In this document: positions 23,607 to 33,534 of the stretch, piece after piece
Numbering within the stretch: the first letter of the stretch is position 1
How the letters are laid out: every line of letters begins with the position of its first letter
Assembly (NCBI GenBank): GCA_002729235.1
Contig: PBTY01000093.1
Coordinates: forward strand, 1-64,000
From: Rickettsiales bacterium
Lineage (GTDB): Bacteria > Bacteroidota > Bacteroidia > Cytophagales > Cyclobacteriaceae
Direction of reading: 5' to 3'
Length of the DNA: 64,000 nt
Made by a program: the position numbers and the translations under genes
Notes under the pieces: generated by a model
What the model was told of the DNA's origin: nothing
Seen by the model: the letters and a program-made list of their open reading frames with translations, nothing else
Databases searched by the model: none

Positions 23607-23645
23607 TTTGCTGAGCGTCTAAAACGATTTGCTGTGAGTCTAAAC
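23607..23645. promoter_or_regulatory. Tandem 18-bp repeats, probable AraC-type operator
   Basis: TTTGCTGAGCGTCTAAAA (23607-23624) and TTTGCTGTGAGTCTAAAC (23628-23645) match at 15 of 18 bases and are spaced exactly 21 bp, two helical turns. Direct repeats at that spacing are the usual binding mode of AraC-family dimers. They lie in the divergent gap between the aldehyde dehydrogenase and the AraC-type gene. Confidence 0.75.
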
Positions 23646-23740
23646 TTTAAAAATTCCTCAATTTCACACCTTATATATGCGAAGAATTTTGCATATTGTT
23701 AAAATGTAGGCTTATAAAAGTCTAAATACACAATCGCAGA

Positions 23741-24661
23741 ATGAAGAAGTACCTGATTGATACGTTTGATCCTAAAGATGAGCGGTCTCTTTTCACCCTG
23801 GTGGAGAATCGTACGGCTTACTCTTTTGACATGTGTGAACTCAACCTGTTTGAAACCCATCAGAGTGCTGAAAATGTAAATCTCGTGTTCAATCACTTTG
23901 TGTTGACAAGCATGTTGTCGGGTAAAAAGGTGATGAAGTTACCCAAGAGACAGGCATTCGATTATTTACCTGGAGAATCAGTCATTTTACCTCCCGGAGA
24001 ATTGATGAACATTGATTTTCCCGATGCCAAAAGACAAAGTCCTACACAATGCATTGCCTTGACTATCTCTGATGATGTGATCAAAAAGACAATCGACATG
24101 CTCAATGACCTGAATCCCAAAGAACAAACCTGGGGTGATTGGAACATTGATCCCTCGATATTTCATTTGACCAACAATATGGAGTTGGCGGATACTGTCA
24201 ATCGGATCATTAAGATTACCAAGAGTGAGCAAGGCAAAGCAAAAGATTTGATGGTGGAACTTACGCTTCGTGAAATGCTCATTCGCCTAATGCAAACTCA
24301 AGCAAGAGTCCTATTTGAGGAGTCGTACAATATGCTATCGGCGAGTAATGCTTTGGCCAATGCCATTCAATACATTAAAGTGAATTTGCGGGGTAAAATT
24401 GATATGAATAAGTTAGCTGATCAGGCTTGCATGAGCCGTGCTTCTTTTTTCAAGAAGTTTAAAGAAACAATGGGCCTGACTCCTGCTCAGTTCATTTTAA
24501 AGTCTAGAATTCAATTAGCTCAAGAAGATCTTAAATCTTTGAAAACCAGTATTTCAGAGGTCTGTTATGCAAGTGGTTTTGAGAATGTTTCTCACTTCAC
24601 CAAAAGCTTTAAGCAGGAAGTTGGAATGACTCCTAGAGAGTATCAGCTTTCTGTAGCTTAG
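23741..24661 (+). CDS. AraC-family transcriptional regulator
   Basis: This encodes 306 aa. The N-terminal part is a cupin-like sensor with the dyad VILPPGELMNIDFPDA near residue 85. The C-terminal 100 residues are a double helix-turn-helix (LADQACMSRASFFKKFKET and ISEVCYASGFENVSHFTKSF) ending in the family phrase MTPREY. It is divergent from the aldehyde dehydrogenase across a gap with a tandem 21-bp-spaced operator, so it most likely activates that gene in response to the aldehyde or a related compound. Its 3' end overlaps the convergent gene by 29 bases. Confidence 0.9.
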   Translation: MKKYLIDTFDPKDERSLFTLVENRTAYSFDMCELNLFETHQSAENVNLVFNHFVLTSMLSGKKVMKLPKRQAFDYLPGESVILPPGELMNIDFPDAKRQSPTQCIALTISDDVIKKTIDMLNDLNPKEQTWGDWNIDPSIFHLTNNMELADTVNRIIKITKSEQGKAKDLMVELTLREMLIRLMQTQARVLFEESYNMLSASNALANAIQYIKVNLRGKIDMNKLADQACMSRASFFKKFKETMGLTPAQFILKSRIQLAQEDLKSLKTSISEVCYASGFENVSHFTKSFKQEVGMTPREYQLSVA

Positions 24662-25331
24662 ATTCTTCGAGCGTATCAACTCTAACAACCATATCCGGAT
24701 AGTAGGTTTCTTCCAGAAGCTTGATTGCGTTGGTTGTACTTGTAATCAATGAATTCTCTTGCCCACTAATTTCACGAAACAGATAGATTAATTGTAACAG
24801 GTGAGTCTCTTGATTCTCGGTTGAAAACATCGCTTCCGAAAGGAAGAAATCAGACAACCTATTCGCAGTAGTTACTACACCAATTTGTTGACCTCTGAAG
24901 TGTGTATTGATCGCATTGACGATATCATAGTCCATTACGACAAATGCTTGAGTTTTGATAAAGGAATCCCACGAAACACTACTCAAATAGGGTAACCCAA
25001 GAGTATTATATGATCTGGTTAACTGTCCAGAAAATATTTCCTGCAGAGTGATTCCATTAAGCTCTGTCGGGTTAGCCACAAGACTATCATAGACAACAAA
25101 CAATTTATTAAATAAGGTATCATGATATGGTTGTGAATCTTTTAACGCTCCCAGGTTGTTTTTTAGTTCAGTAATCATTGCTTCCACGGCTTTTTTTTCA
25201 ACATTCTCCAGGTCTTTCATGGATCGTCTTTCTGTTAGCCAGAAGGCAAAGTAGACACTGCTAAAAATGAAAATAAATTGTAAGACGTTGGTTGTGATTA
25301 CCGAATTCCAATTTTTGGGGTTAAGCTTCAT
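24633..25331 (-). CDS. Single-pass membrane protein (DUF6090-like)
   Basis: This encodes 232 aa. One N-terminal hydrophobic helix (NVLQFIFIFSSVYFAFWLTE, about 15-34) is followed by a helical, coiled-coil-like extracytoplasmic domain (SMKDLENVEKKAVEAMITEL). The layout matches the DUF6090 and related Bacteroidota proteins of unknown role. It precedes a stretch of other membrane and regulatory genes on the same strand and overlaps the araC-type gene at its 3' end. Confidence 0.55.
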   Translation of the reverse strand: MKLNPKNWNSVITTNVLQFIFIFSSVYFAFWLTERRSMKDLENVEKKAVEAMITELKNNLGALKDSQPYHDTLFNKLFVVYDSLVANPTELNGITLQEIFSGQLTRSYNTLGLPYLSSVSWDSFIKTQAFVVMDYDIVNAINTHFRGQQIGVVTTANRLSDFFLSEAMFSTENQETHLLQLIYLFREISGQENSLITSTTNAIKLLEETYYPDMVVRVDTLEESKLQKADTL

Positions 25332-25368
25332 ATGTGGTGAAATTTAACCCCTAATATAATCACAACCG

Positions 25369-25947
25369 TCACTTTTCCCCGTTAACCAACATCTGTTTTA
25401 GTTGAATCAATCTTCTCTTGTGTCTTCTATGAATCATTCGATGTTCTACAACAGATAGAGCCAATGTAAGTATGAAAAAGACCGTTACACCAATTAAAAA
25501 ACCAGCTGATTTATCACTCTCATAAACGGAGAACCATACAATGGCGAAAACAGGTATCCCATAGAAAAAGGCAAAGATGGAAAGACGCTCCTGGTAGGTA
25601 GCGTTACTAATGGCGTGATTAATATCTCCCAGCATCGTTCGGTCAAAATCATTCTCTCCTTTGAGGCGTTTTAGTCTCTGTGTAAACATGTAGATTACAG
25701 AACCATAAAATATGATCGTAAGAGCATATAGGTACGGGTTATGCAAACTCATAATCATGTTTTTCCCCAGTATAAATGAACCAACTAAAAGATTCACACC
25801 CATTAGAAGGATTTCCATTCGGTTGACTTTTCTACTGGCACCGATTTTCTTGCCCATCACCTTCCTTTTCATTGCGTCTTCATTGATCGCATAAGCATAT
25901 TGCTGACTATCAGCATTCCATATTTTTTGCATGTCTTCAAATTCCAT
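25369..25947 (-). CDS. Membrane protein, partner of an ECF sigma factor
   Basis: This encodes 192 aa. A cytosolic N-terminus (about 1-45) precedes four hydrophobic segments, in two pairs (about 46-90 and 120-170), and a basic C-terminal tail (HRMIHRRHKRRLIQLKQ). It overlaps the sigma-factor gene by 11 bases, so the two are co-translated. An anti-sigma-like role is the usual inference, although no zinc-binding anti-sigma motif is visible. Confidence 0.65.
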   Translation of the reverse strand: MEFEDMQKIWNADSQQYAYAINEDAMKRKVMGKKIGASRKVNRMEILLMGVNLLVGSFILGKNMIMSLHNPYLYALTIIFYGSVIYMFTQRLKRLKGENDFDRTMLGDINHAISNATYQERLSIFAFFYGIPVFAIVWFSVYESDKSAGFLIGVTVFFILTLALSVVEHRMIHRRHKRRLIQLKQMLVNGEK

Positions 25948-26452
25948 TGTTAGTAGTCAATTTTTCTGATTGTTCTTGCAAGTACTTTTTGATGCGGTGA
26001 ATCTTCACCGCAACATTGCTTTCTGATATCCCAATGATGTTGGACATTTCCTTGTAGCTGAAACCATCCAGTAAAAGCAAACACAGCGATTTATCTACCT
26101 CAGTGAGTTGGCCTATCTGCTCATAGAGCCAGGAAAGTCGTTCATCTTGATGGGTTGACTGAGCTTCCAGGACAGGTGCGGACTCCATGGATTGTCTGCC
26201 TTTCCGATGTTTACGCTCTTTACTATGCCATCTTATTGCGGTATTGAAAGCGATTCGATAGATCCAGGTAGTTTCAGCAGCTTCCCCTCTGAAATTGGGT
26301 ATGGAGCGCCATACTTGTAGTGTGATTTCCTGGAATAGATCATCTCGATCTTCTTCCGAACGAGCATAGGCTCGTACCACTTTGAAGAATAATCCTTTAT
26401 GGCGACTCAACCAATCCTGAAGTATTTCTTGCTGTTTTGCTTCCGTCATCAA
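25937..26452 (-). CDS. ECF-type RNA polymerase sigma factor
   Basis: This encodes 171 aa. Region 2 includes ARSEEDRDDLFQEITLQVW and TTWIYRIAFNTA (about 28-75). Region 4 includes SYKEMSNIIGISESNVAVKI (about 130-150), which contacts the -35 element. No region 3 is present, as expected for ECF. It is followed, overlapping, by a small four-helix membrane protein that probably controls it. It would direct an extracytoplasmic stress regulon; targets are not visible here. Confidence 0.92.
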   Translation of the reverse strand: MMTEAKQQEILQDWLSRHKGLFFKVVRAYARSEEDRDDLFQEITLQVWRSIPNFRGEAAETTWIYRIAFNTAIRWHSKERKHRKGRQSMESAPVLEAQSTHQDERLSWLYEQIGQLTEVDKSLCLLLLDGFSYKEMSNIIGISESNVAVKIHRIKKYLQEQSEKLTTNNGI

Positions 26453-26531
26453 TCGAACATTTAGTCAACTAGTACAGGATGTCCTGGAATTCTTACAGCT
26501 ACTGTAAAAAAATATGAAATAAGCAGTGATT

Positions 26532-27662
26532 TTAGTTAGTAGGAGTTTGGCACCTATTCTTAATGTATTGGTTGTCAAGCACAAATGTCTTGGTGTAGTG
26601 AAAAGAGACTCGATTAGTAGTCAACTGACAACTGAAGCTCATTTCCGCACCATCTTTGATATTGTGAAAATCAATATCTGGGACAACCGCCGCATTGCAC
26701 GAAATTGGTCTTGAGAAATCTTCCAACCGATTACTTGCTATCCTATTGATCTCATTTTTTAAATCATTGACCAGGTTCCGATTCCCCAGCTGTTCAATAA
26801 GTGTTTCTTCTTCTTCAAACTCCAAATCCCGTCCAATAACCTTCCCAACACGTTGGATCAAGCTATCTTCAATGGTGAATTCATTTCGAAAAAACGTGTG
26901 AACAGTAGCCACTTTAACAAAGTTACTTGTGGTATTGAAGTCCAGGTTTTGATAATATTCCTGCAGTTGGTTGCCCTCCACAGTAAACGAGTCCAATGGC
27001 AATTCATGCATATCATACCATATTTCATGCTTTTGGTATTCGTAGCCTTCTAGAATTTCTCCATTTTCACTTTTCTCTGGCATGCACCGTGCATACATGT
27101 TCACTTCCGTGGCTAAATAATGAAAGCCATTACGCTCTCTGAAGAAGGGAATTTTATATCCCTTTTTCAAGGTCCATTTGCCCTGGTATTTATAACATGG
27201 AAAATCACAATCATCGGGCAGCTCATCAAGTTTACTGTATGGATTGATAAAAGAGGTTTCAAAAGACCACTTTAATGTATTATCTCTATCTACCTGATCA
27301 CCATTTATTATCGTGTCTTCGGAATTCTTAATCCAATACAGATAGGACCCCGCTGAGGCAAGAAGAATAGTCAGTAAAAACCAAACAATACTTCGTTTCC
27401 AATCAGATCTTGGCTTTTCTACAGATTCAAGTTGCTGCTCTAGTTGAGCTACTTTTAGGATACGATCTACGTTTTGAATCGCACGTTGGTATTCCCCATC
27501 TGTCGCTGTTTCATTGATTAATCTGGAGAATTGTGCATCGCTATATCCTAGCTCTCTCGAAATTTCCGAATTACTTCGCTTTTCGAATCTCTTATTGCTT
27601 TCGTCAAACTTTCCGTAAAGCTTCTTGAGTTTAAGAACAAATTCAGAATACAACTCTTTCAT
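26532..27662 (-). CDS. HTH plus transmembrane protein of unknown role
   Basis: This encodes 376 aa. The N-terminal 80 residues look like a DNA-binding domain (SNSEISRELGYSDAQFSRLI). A linker with coiled-coil character, one membrane helix (SIVWFLLTILLASAGSYLYW, about 112-131) and a 240-residue extracytoplasmic domain with paired cysteines (DDCDFPCYKYQGKW) follow. A one-component membrane-anchored regulator sensing something outside the membrane would fit. No named family is recognised. Confidence 0.6.
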   Translation of the reverse strand: MKELYSEFVLKLKKLYGKFDESNKRFEKRSNSEISRELGYSDAQFSRLINETATDGEYQRAIQNVDRILKVAQLEQQLESVEKPRSDWKRSIVWFLLTILLASAGSYLYWIKNSEDTIINGDQVDRDNTLKWSFETSFINPYSKLDELPDDCDFPCYKYQGKWTLKKGYKIPFFRERNGFHYLATEVNMYARCMPEKSENGEILEGYEYQKHEIWYDMHELPLDSFTVEGNQLQEYYQNLDFNTTSNFVKVATVHTFFRNEFTIEDSLIQRVGKVIGRDLEFEEEETLIEQLGNRNLVNDLKNEINRIASNRLEDFSRPISCNAAVVPDIDFHNIKDGAEMSFSCQLTTNRVSFHYTKTFVLDNQYIKNRCQTPTN

Positions 27663-27901
27663 AAGTATGTAAGTCTAACCATTTCTTTTAGATGGCTCAA
27701 TAAAATTTGATAAAATTCGTTGAAATCCCTTATAATTTGATTTCAAGCCCCTTTTCTCAAATATCCTCAATATACTTACTAGAACCAATCGTCTATTTTT
27801 TGACACCCTTTATGTCGATTGGTCTTCTTCATTCAATGGATTGCATCACTAATAGATGCTATTGACTGGTGAAGTAGATACACCCTAACCAACAACCAAA
27901 A

Positions 27902-30115
27902 ATGAGTTTCAAACGCAAAGTTTTATACTCTCAAACAGCATTATTAATTGGTACAATAGGAATAATTAGTACCATATGCATTGTCAGCATCTATCGAAAA
28001 GGACAAGCTGATGTCCAATCCTATAGGGATACATTAATCAATGCATCTCGTGAAAAACTAATTACTTCGGTAGAGATAGCAGCCAGTTTACTCGAGAAAG
28101 CTGTCAGGCAAGATGATTCCATTTCATTACAATTAGCAATTCAAGAAATATCCACAATTCGTTATGATGATAATGAGGGCTATTTCTGGATTACAGACAA
28201 CAAACTCCCCTTTCCTACCATGATTATGCATGGTGTCCGCAAGAATGATGCTGGACAGACTCTGGATGATAAAAAGTTCAACACATTGATTGATTATCCA
28301 GAAAAAAACCTCTATCAGTATCTCGTCGAGAACTGTCTAAAGGATGGACAAGCTTTTGCAAACTATAAAATGCATAAACCCGATGTTGAAGGGTATATTC
28401 CTAAGATGGCATATGCCTATCTAATTCCTGATTCGAACCTAATTGTCTATACGGGAATCTATATGGATCAGATTGCCATCAATGTAGCCATTCAACAAAA
28501 GATCATTGAAGACCAAATTTTCAACACGATATATTGGATTATTGGCTTGACCATGATCATTTTACTTGGCTCCCTTTTAGCGATCAATTATTTCAGCGGA
28601 AAGGTCATTAACACAATTCTGCAAGTCAAGGAATCATTACGAGAATTAGCCAAAGGTAAACTAGTGAAACGCTTAGAGCTACAGGGTAATGATGAGATCC
28701 ATGAGATGGTTGATTCACTGAATCAGTTGATTATCAAATTTGGCAAGTACATTCATTTGGCCAATGATATTAGTGATGGTAAGCTATCAGATAGCAATCA
28801 TCAATTTCATCAGGAAGACCAGTTAGGTAGGTCCTTGCAAGAGATGCAAACGAACCTTTCCACCGTGATTGAAGAAATAAACCTGGTTATTAAGAGCATT
28901 GTGTTGGAAGGCAATTTGCAAATGGAAATACCAACAGTAGCTAAGAGTAATTCATGGAAAGAGTTAGCAGTAGGCATAAATGAAATGACCAGTGCTATTC
29001 GAACTCCTTTCCTTTCAATGAATGGCGTAATTAGTAAAATGGCCGGTGGAGATCTGTCTTGTCGAATAGAAAATACCTACCCAGGAGAAATTGGTCAAAT
29101 AGTTATCAATTTAAATAGCTCACTTGACGAACTCTGCTATCTGATCAATCACATATCTGAAATGGTGGATTATGTGGAAAACGTCTCTGAAGAAAATTCC
29201 ACTTCTGTTCATGAGATGAAAATTGCGAGTAATGAAATGAATTCTGCAATCTCAGAGATTAGCAATGGTGCCAATAATCAAGTATCAAGAATTGAATCTT
29301 CCTCGCAGAGTATAGAAAAGATCACCAGTTTTTCAGCTGAGTTAAGTCGAGAAATTGAAAAGATATCATCCAAAGCTGCTAATGGTAAAGATGAGAGCGA
29401 GCAAGGACTGACTATTATGCAGCAGATGAATGATTCGTTTGGCAAGGTTTTGAATCAGTCTATTGATGCCACCAGGTCATTTGAACAATTGAGAAATCGC
29501 TCATTGGAGATTAATAAAATCGTCACGGTTATTTCTGAAATCGCCTCACAGACTAATTTATTGGCCTTAAATGCTGCCATAGAGGCGGCTCAGGCTGGTG
29601 ATGCTGGCAGAGGATTTGCTGTTGTGGCCAACGAGATTCGCAATTTAGCTGAGGACTCGAAGCATTCTGTACTCGAAATAAAACATTTAGTCCATGGAAT
29701 TCAAGAGGACACCAGTACAAGTATGCAATACATTCAAAGTATGTCTTCAGGAATTCAAACAAGCGAACACTTTACCAAAGCTGCATCAGAAAAATTTCAC
29801 TCTATAGATCAATCTACGAGAGAAACAGCACTTCTGTCTAAACGAATCTTAAATGCCTCTACTCAATTAGTAGAAGATACAAGACAAATAGTGACCAATA
29901 CTGAATCAGTAATTGTCATAGCCGAGCAAACCGCTTCAGGGGCAGAAGAATTAACTACTTCTTCAGATCAGTTTGCAAAAGGAATGGAATCCTATTTGTA
30001 TAAAAGTGAAGAGTTACACGAAAAGGCCCTCAAGCTAAAGGATAAACTGTCTTCAATTACACTACTCAACACACACCAGACAAAGACTTTTTTAGCGACC
30101 CTTGAAACACAATAA
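27902..30115 (+). CDS. Methyl-accepting chemotaxis protein with Cache sensor
   Basis: This encodes 737 aa. First membrane helix about 13-32, periplasmic single-Cache-type sensor about 35-205 ([24 protein letters not shown]-like), second helix about 210-233, HAMP-like segments, then the signalling domain with the hairpin tip [20 protein letters not shown] near residue 545. Ligands of such Cache domains are often small organic acids. It is monocistronic, just upstream of a SusC/D locus that includes a carboxylate permease. No other chemotaxis gene is in the window. Confidence 0.92.
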   Translation: MSFKRKVLYSQTALLIGTIGIISTICIVSIYRKGQADVQSYRDTLINASREKLITSVEIAASLLEKAVRQDDSISLQLAIQEISTIRYDDNEGYFWITDNKLPFPTMIMHGVRKNDAGQTLDDKKFNTLIDYPEKNLYQYLVENCLKDGQAFANYKMHKPDVEGYIPKMAYAYLIPDSNLIVYTGIYMDQIAINVAIQQKIIEDQIFNTIYWIIGLTMIILLGSLLAINYFSGKVINTILQVKESLRELAKGKLVKRLELQGNDEIHEMVDSLNQLIIKFGKYIHLANDISDGKLSDSNHQFHQEDQLGRSLQEMQTNLSTVIEEINLVIKSIVLEGNLQMEIPTVAKSNSWKELAVGINEMTSAIRTPFLSMNGVISKMAGGDLSCRIENTYPGEIGQIVINLNSSLDELCYLINHISEMVDYVENVSEENSTSVHEMKIASNEMNSAISEISNGANNQVSRIESSSQSIEKITSFSAELSREIEKISSKAANGKDESEQGLTIMQQMNDSFGKVLNQSIDATRSFEQLRNRSLEINKIVTVISEIASQTNLLALNAAIEAAQAGDAGRGFAVVANEIRNLAEDSKHSVLEIKHLVHGIQEDTSTSMQYIQSMSSGIQTSEHFTKAASEKFHSIDQSTRETALLSKRILNASTQLVEDTRQIVTNTESVIVIAEQTASGAEELTTSSDQFAKGMESYLYKSEELHEKALKLKDKLSSITLLNTHQTKTFLATLETQ

Positions 30116-30285
30116 AATTTGATAAAAATGCATATAATCCAATTAAATGAAGATTTTAGAATTTATCAACCATATAATTACCAATCTTTTAATAAGACAT
30201 ATTTTAATTAAAACACAATTGTTGATTCATTAAAAACACCCTAAATAATGGATTGACCCTAATTTAAAAACATCAACAAATAACT

Positions 30286-33200
30286 ATGAACAAATACGTA
30301 CCAATAATGATGATGACGTTCCTAACGCTGGTAATTATACCCTACCAGTTGAGTGCCCAGGTCAGGGTATCAGGAACGGTTAGAGACGACAACAATGAGC
30401 CGGTAATTGGCGCTACCATTGTAGTAGAGGGAACATCCAATGGAACTACGACAGATATTGACGGAAAATATGCTTTATCTGTTCCAGAGGATGCTATACT
30501 CGTATATAGCTTCGTTGGATTTACAACCAAAAGAGAACCTGTCAATAATCGGTCAACAATAGATGTGAGCCTGGAGTTGGATCTGGAGGAACTGGATGAA
30601 GTGGTTGTCACTGCTTTAGGCTTCAAAGAAGATCGTGACAATCTGGGTTATGCCAATTCAGTTGTTGATGAAGAGGCGGTAAAAAAGGCTGCTGAGAGTA
30701 CTTTAATCAATTCTCTATCTGGAAAGTCTTCTGGTGTTAGAATTTCAAGAAACTCAGGGGATCCTGGTGCTGGAGCTTATATTCAAATTAGGGGATTGTC
30801 TTCCATCACAAGAGATGCTCAACCATTGATCGTTGTAGATGGCGTACCGATCAGCAATGACGTTCGTGGAAATGGTGCTGGCAGAATAGCACAACAATCA
30901 CGACTAAATGATATCAATCCAAACGATATTGAAAACATCACCATTCTAAAAGGTGCATCAGCTGCTGCGCTTTGGGGTACTCAGGCACTCGGTGGTGTAA
31001 TAATGATCACTACCAAAAGTGGAAAGTACAATCAGGATTTAAAGGTTACCATTAAGTCAAGCTATTCTATTGATCAAATCAACCGTAAGTATCCATTACA
31101 ATCCTCTTTTGGACAAGGTAATAATGGTGTTTATAACAGCAGAGCCAGAGATTCATGGGGTGACAAGATTTCAGATCGTGCTGGTGGTGCTGATGAGTTT
31201 GATACATCCGGTGAATATTTTGTAGACCAGGATAATAATATATGGTACCCGGTTATCTCCAAAAACTCTCAAGAAGTCTATGATGATTCCAACTTTGATC
31301 AGGTCTTTCAAAATGGACATTTCCTAGAGAACAATATCAGTCTCAGCGCTGGTAATGTAAATAGTACTGCATTTTTCAGTATTTCAGACCTCAATCAACA
31401 GGGAATAATTCGTAATAACTCCGACTATCGAAGAACTACCGTTCGATTCAACGGTGAGCATATGTTGACTGAAAAGTTTAGAGTCAATGCAAACACCACC
31501 TATACACGCTCGGAATCTAATCGAATTAGACGTGGAGCGAGTTCATCTGGATTTTATCTTGGTTTATTAAGAAACGCTCCTGATTTTGATATTTCAGGAT
31601 ATAGAGGTGATTATTACGCATCTTCAAATGCTGCTCCTGTTTCTAACAGACATAGGAGTTATAGAGAGTCACTTGGGGCAGATGCTACTCCTACCTATAA
31701 TAATCCACTTTGGACCATCAATGAGCAAGAAAATTTAGCGACTGTCAATCGTTTCATTAACACATTTAAATTGACTTACTCTCCGACCAGTAAAATTGAT
31801 TTAATCGCACGTTTTGGTCTGGATCATTACAGCGAAGTTCGAGAGGAATTCATGACTCCAGGATCTGCTGCTGGTGAATTTAGAACGGGTTTTTTTAGTA
31901 GTGAATTAGCTTCCAATACCGTATTCAATATGGATTATATAGCTAAAGCTTCTCATAACATCACAGGTAACTTGAGTGTTTCAGGATTGGTAGGTTTCAA
32001 TTTTAACCAAAAGTCTCTAAAAGTGGATGGAAGTGAAATTTCAGGCTTTATCCAGTTCACGGATGTTGCAAGTCCTACCAGGGATATTGACAATGCTCTT
32101 CCTGAGAATCGAGTGGTCCAAAGCACCTATGGTATCGAAAGAACAGTTGGTGTATACTCTTCTGTTACCTTTTCTGCATACGATCAATTGTTTTTAACAG
32201 GTACTATTCGTTCTGAGTCAGCATCTACTTTTGGAGATGAGGCAGACAACACGTTCTTGTTCCCTTCCACTTCTTTAGCCTGGCAATTTCAAGACTTGTT
32301 AGACATAGAACCTATCAGTTTTGCTAAACTCAGAGTGTCTTATGGTGAAGTTGGTGTTCAACCGGCCCGATACAATACCACGAACAACTACGTCTCTCCT
32401 ACCTACTCCGACCAGTACGGAGGTGGATTAAGTTTAGGACTATATGGTAATGGTGGTTTTGTGCCAAGTACATCTCGGGGAAATCCTGCGCTTAAACCAG
32501 AGAGAAAAAAGGAGTTTGAGTTAGGAGCTGATCTTAGATTTATTAATGACAAAGTTTCGTTGAGTGGTACCTATTTCCAAAATACCACGCAGGATGTATT
32601 AATGGATTTCCCAATAGCTAATTCACGTGGTTACAACTCCATTTATTCAAATGCTGCTGAGATTCAAAACAAAGGAATTGAGGCTGATTTAGGGTTTCAG
32701 ATCCTTAACACTAGTGATATTCAGTGGAATGCCAATCTGATTTACACGAGAATTAGAAATGAAGTGACTGATCTGGCAGGAGTGGAATCATTATTTATGG
32801 GTGGATTAGATGCGGTGAATTCAAGAGCAGTAGAAGGACAGCCACTTGGAGTACTTTGGGGTTCACGTACCCTACGAGATGAAAATGGAGATATTGTCTT
32901 TGACGAAAATGGTTTCCCGGTACAAGACGAATTAGAAGGTGTCATTGGAAACCCAAATCCGGATTGGCAGGGTTCATTCAGTACAGCTATTAGCTATAAA
33001 GGAGTTACGCTATCAGCCCTATTTGAGACTTATCAAGGAGCTGATATATATGCGGGTACTAAATCTGTACTTTCTGACCTAGGTAGGTGGAAAGATACAG
33101 ATGTTGAAACTACCGCTGGTCAAAACCTATTGGATTACAACGGAAATGTCATACCTATGGGAACCACATTCCGTGGTACTATTCATGACTTTGGTGCAGG

Positions 33201-33525
33201 ACCAGTAGCCTTAACAGAACCATGGTATCTGGGTGATGGTGGTTTCTTTGGAAATGGAAATGATGAATTATATGTTGAAGATGGCTCCTGGACCAGGTTA
33301 CGGGAATTGGTTCTGTCTTACACACTTTCCACACCATGGATTCATAACCTGGGTGTTAGCTCAGTAGACTTATCTGCCACCGGAAGAAACCTCATTCTGT
33401 GGACTGAATTTGAAGGGAATGATCCCGACACCAATTTAAGTGGTGTAAGTGCAGCACGTGGTATTGATTACTTCAATAACCCAGGCACCAAATCGTATGT
33501 GTTCACGATAATTCTTAACCTATAA
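30286..33525 (+). CDS. SusC/RagA-type TonB-linked outer-membrane transporter
   Basis: This encodes 1,079 aa with signal peptide about 1-24. Domains in order: carboxypeptidase-regulatory-like (VSGTVRDDNNEPVIGATIVV, about 28-105), a SusC-type plug (SGVRISRNSGDPGAGAYIQI, then QPLIVVDGVPISNDV, about 110-245), and a large barrel to the C-terminus (TIILNL). It forms the TonB-driven pore under a SusD lid. The next gene, ten bases on, is the SusD partner. The substrate is probably not a polysaccharide because no glycosidase is present in the operon. Confidence 0.95.
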   Translation: MNKYVPIMMMTFLTLVIIPYQLSAQVRVSGTVRDDNNEPVIGATIVVEGTSNGTTTDIDGKYALSVPEDAILVYSFVGFTTKREPVNNRSTIDVSLELDLEELDEVVVTALGFKEDRDNLGYANSVVDEEAVKKAAESTLINSLSGKSSGVRISRNSGDPGAGAYIQIRGLSSITRDAQPLIVVDGVPISNDVRGNGAGRIAQQSRLNDINPNDIENITILKGASAAALWGTQALGGVIMITTKSGKYNQDLKVTIKSSYSIDQINRKYPLQSSFGQGNNGVYNSRARDSWGDKISDRAGGADEFDTSGEYFVDQDNNIWYPVISKNSQEVYDDSNFDQVFQNGHFLENNISLSAGNVNSTAFFSISDLNQQGIIRNNSDYRRTTVRFNGEHMLTEKFRVNANTTYTRSESNRIRRGASSSGFYLGLLRNAPDFDISGYRGDYYASSNAAPVSNRHRSYRESLGADATPTYNNPLWTINEQENLATVNRFINTFKLTYSPTSKIDLIARFGLDHYSEVREEFMTPGSAAGEFRTGFFSSELASNTVFNMDYIAKASHNITGNLSVSGLVGFNFNQKSLKVDGSEISGFIQFTDVASPTRDIDNALPENRVVQSTYGIERTVGVYSSVTFSAYDQLFLTGTIRSESASTFGDEADNTFLFPSTSLAWQFQDLLDIEPISFAKLRVSYGEVGVQPARYNTTNNYVSPTYSDQYGGGLSLGLYGNGGFVPSTSRGNPALKPERKKEFELGADLRFINDKVSLSGTYFQNTTQDVLMDFPIANSRGYNSIYSNAAEIQNKGIEADLGFQILNTSDIQWNANLIYTRIRNEVTDLAGVESLFMGGLDAVNSRAVEGQPLGVLWGSRTLRDENGDIVFDENGFPVQDELEGVIGNPNPDWQGSFSTAISYKGVTLSALFETYQGADIYAGTKSVLSDLGRWKDTDVETTAGQNLLDYNGNVIPMGTTFRGTIHDFGAGPVALTEPWYLGDGGFFGNGNDELYVEDGSWTRLRELVLSYTLSTPWIHNLGVSSVDLSATGRNLILWTEFEGNDPDTNLSGVSAARGIDYFNNPGTKSYVFTIILNL

Positions 33526-33534
33526 CAACCCAGA

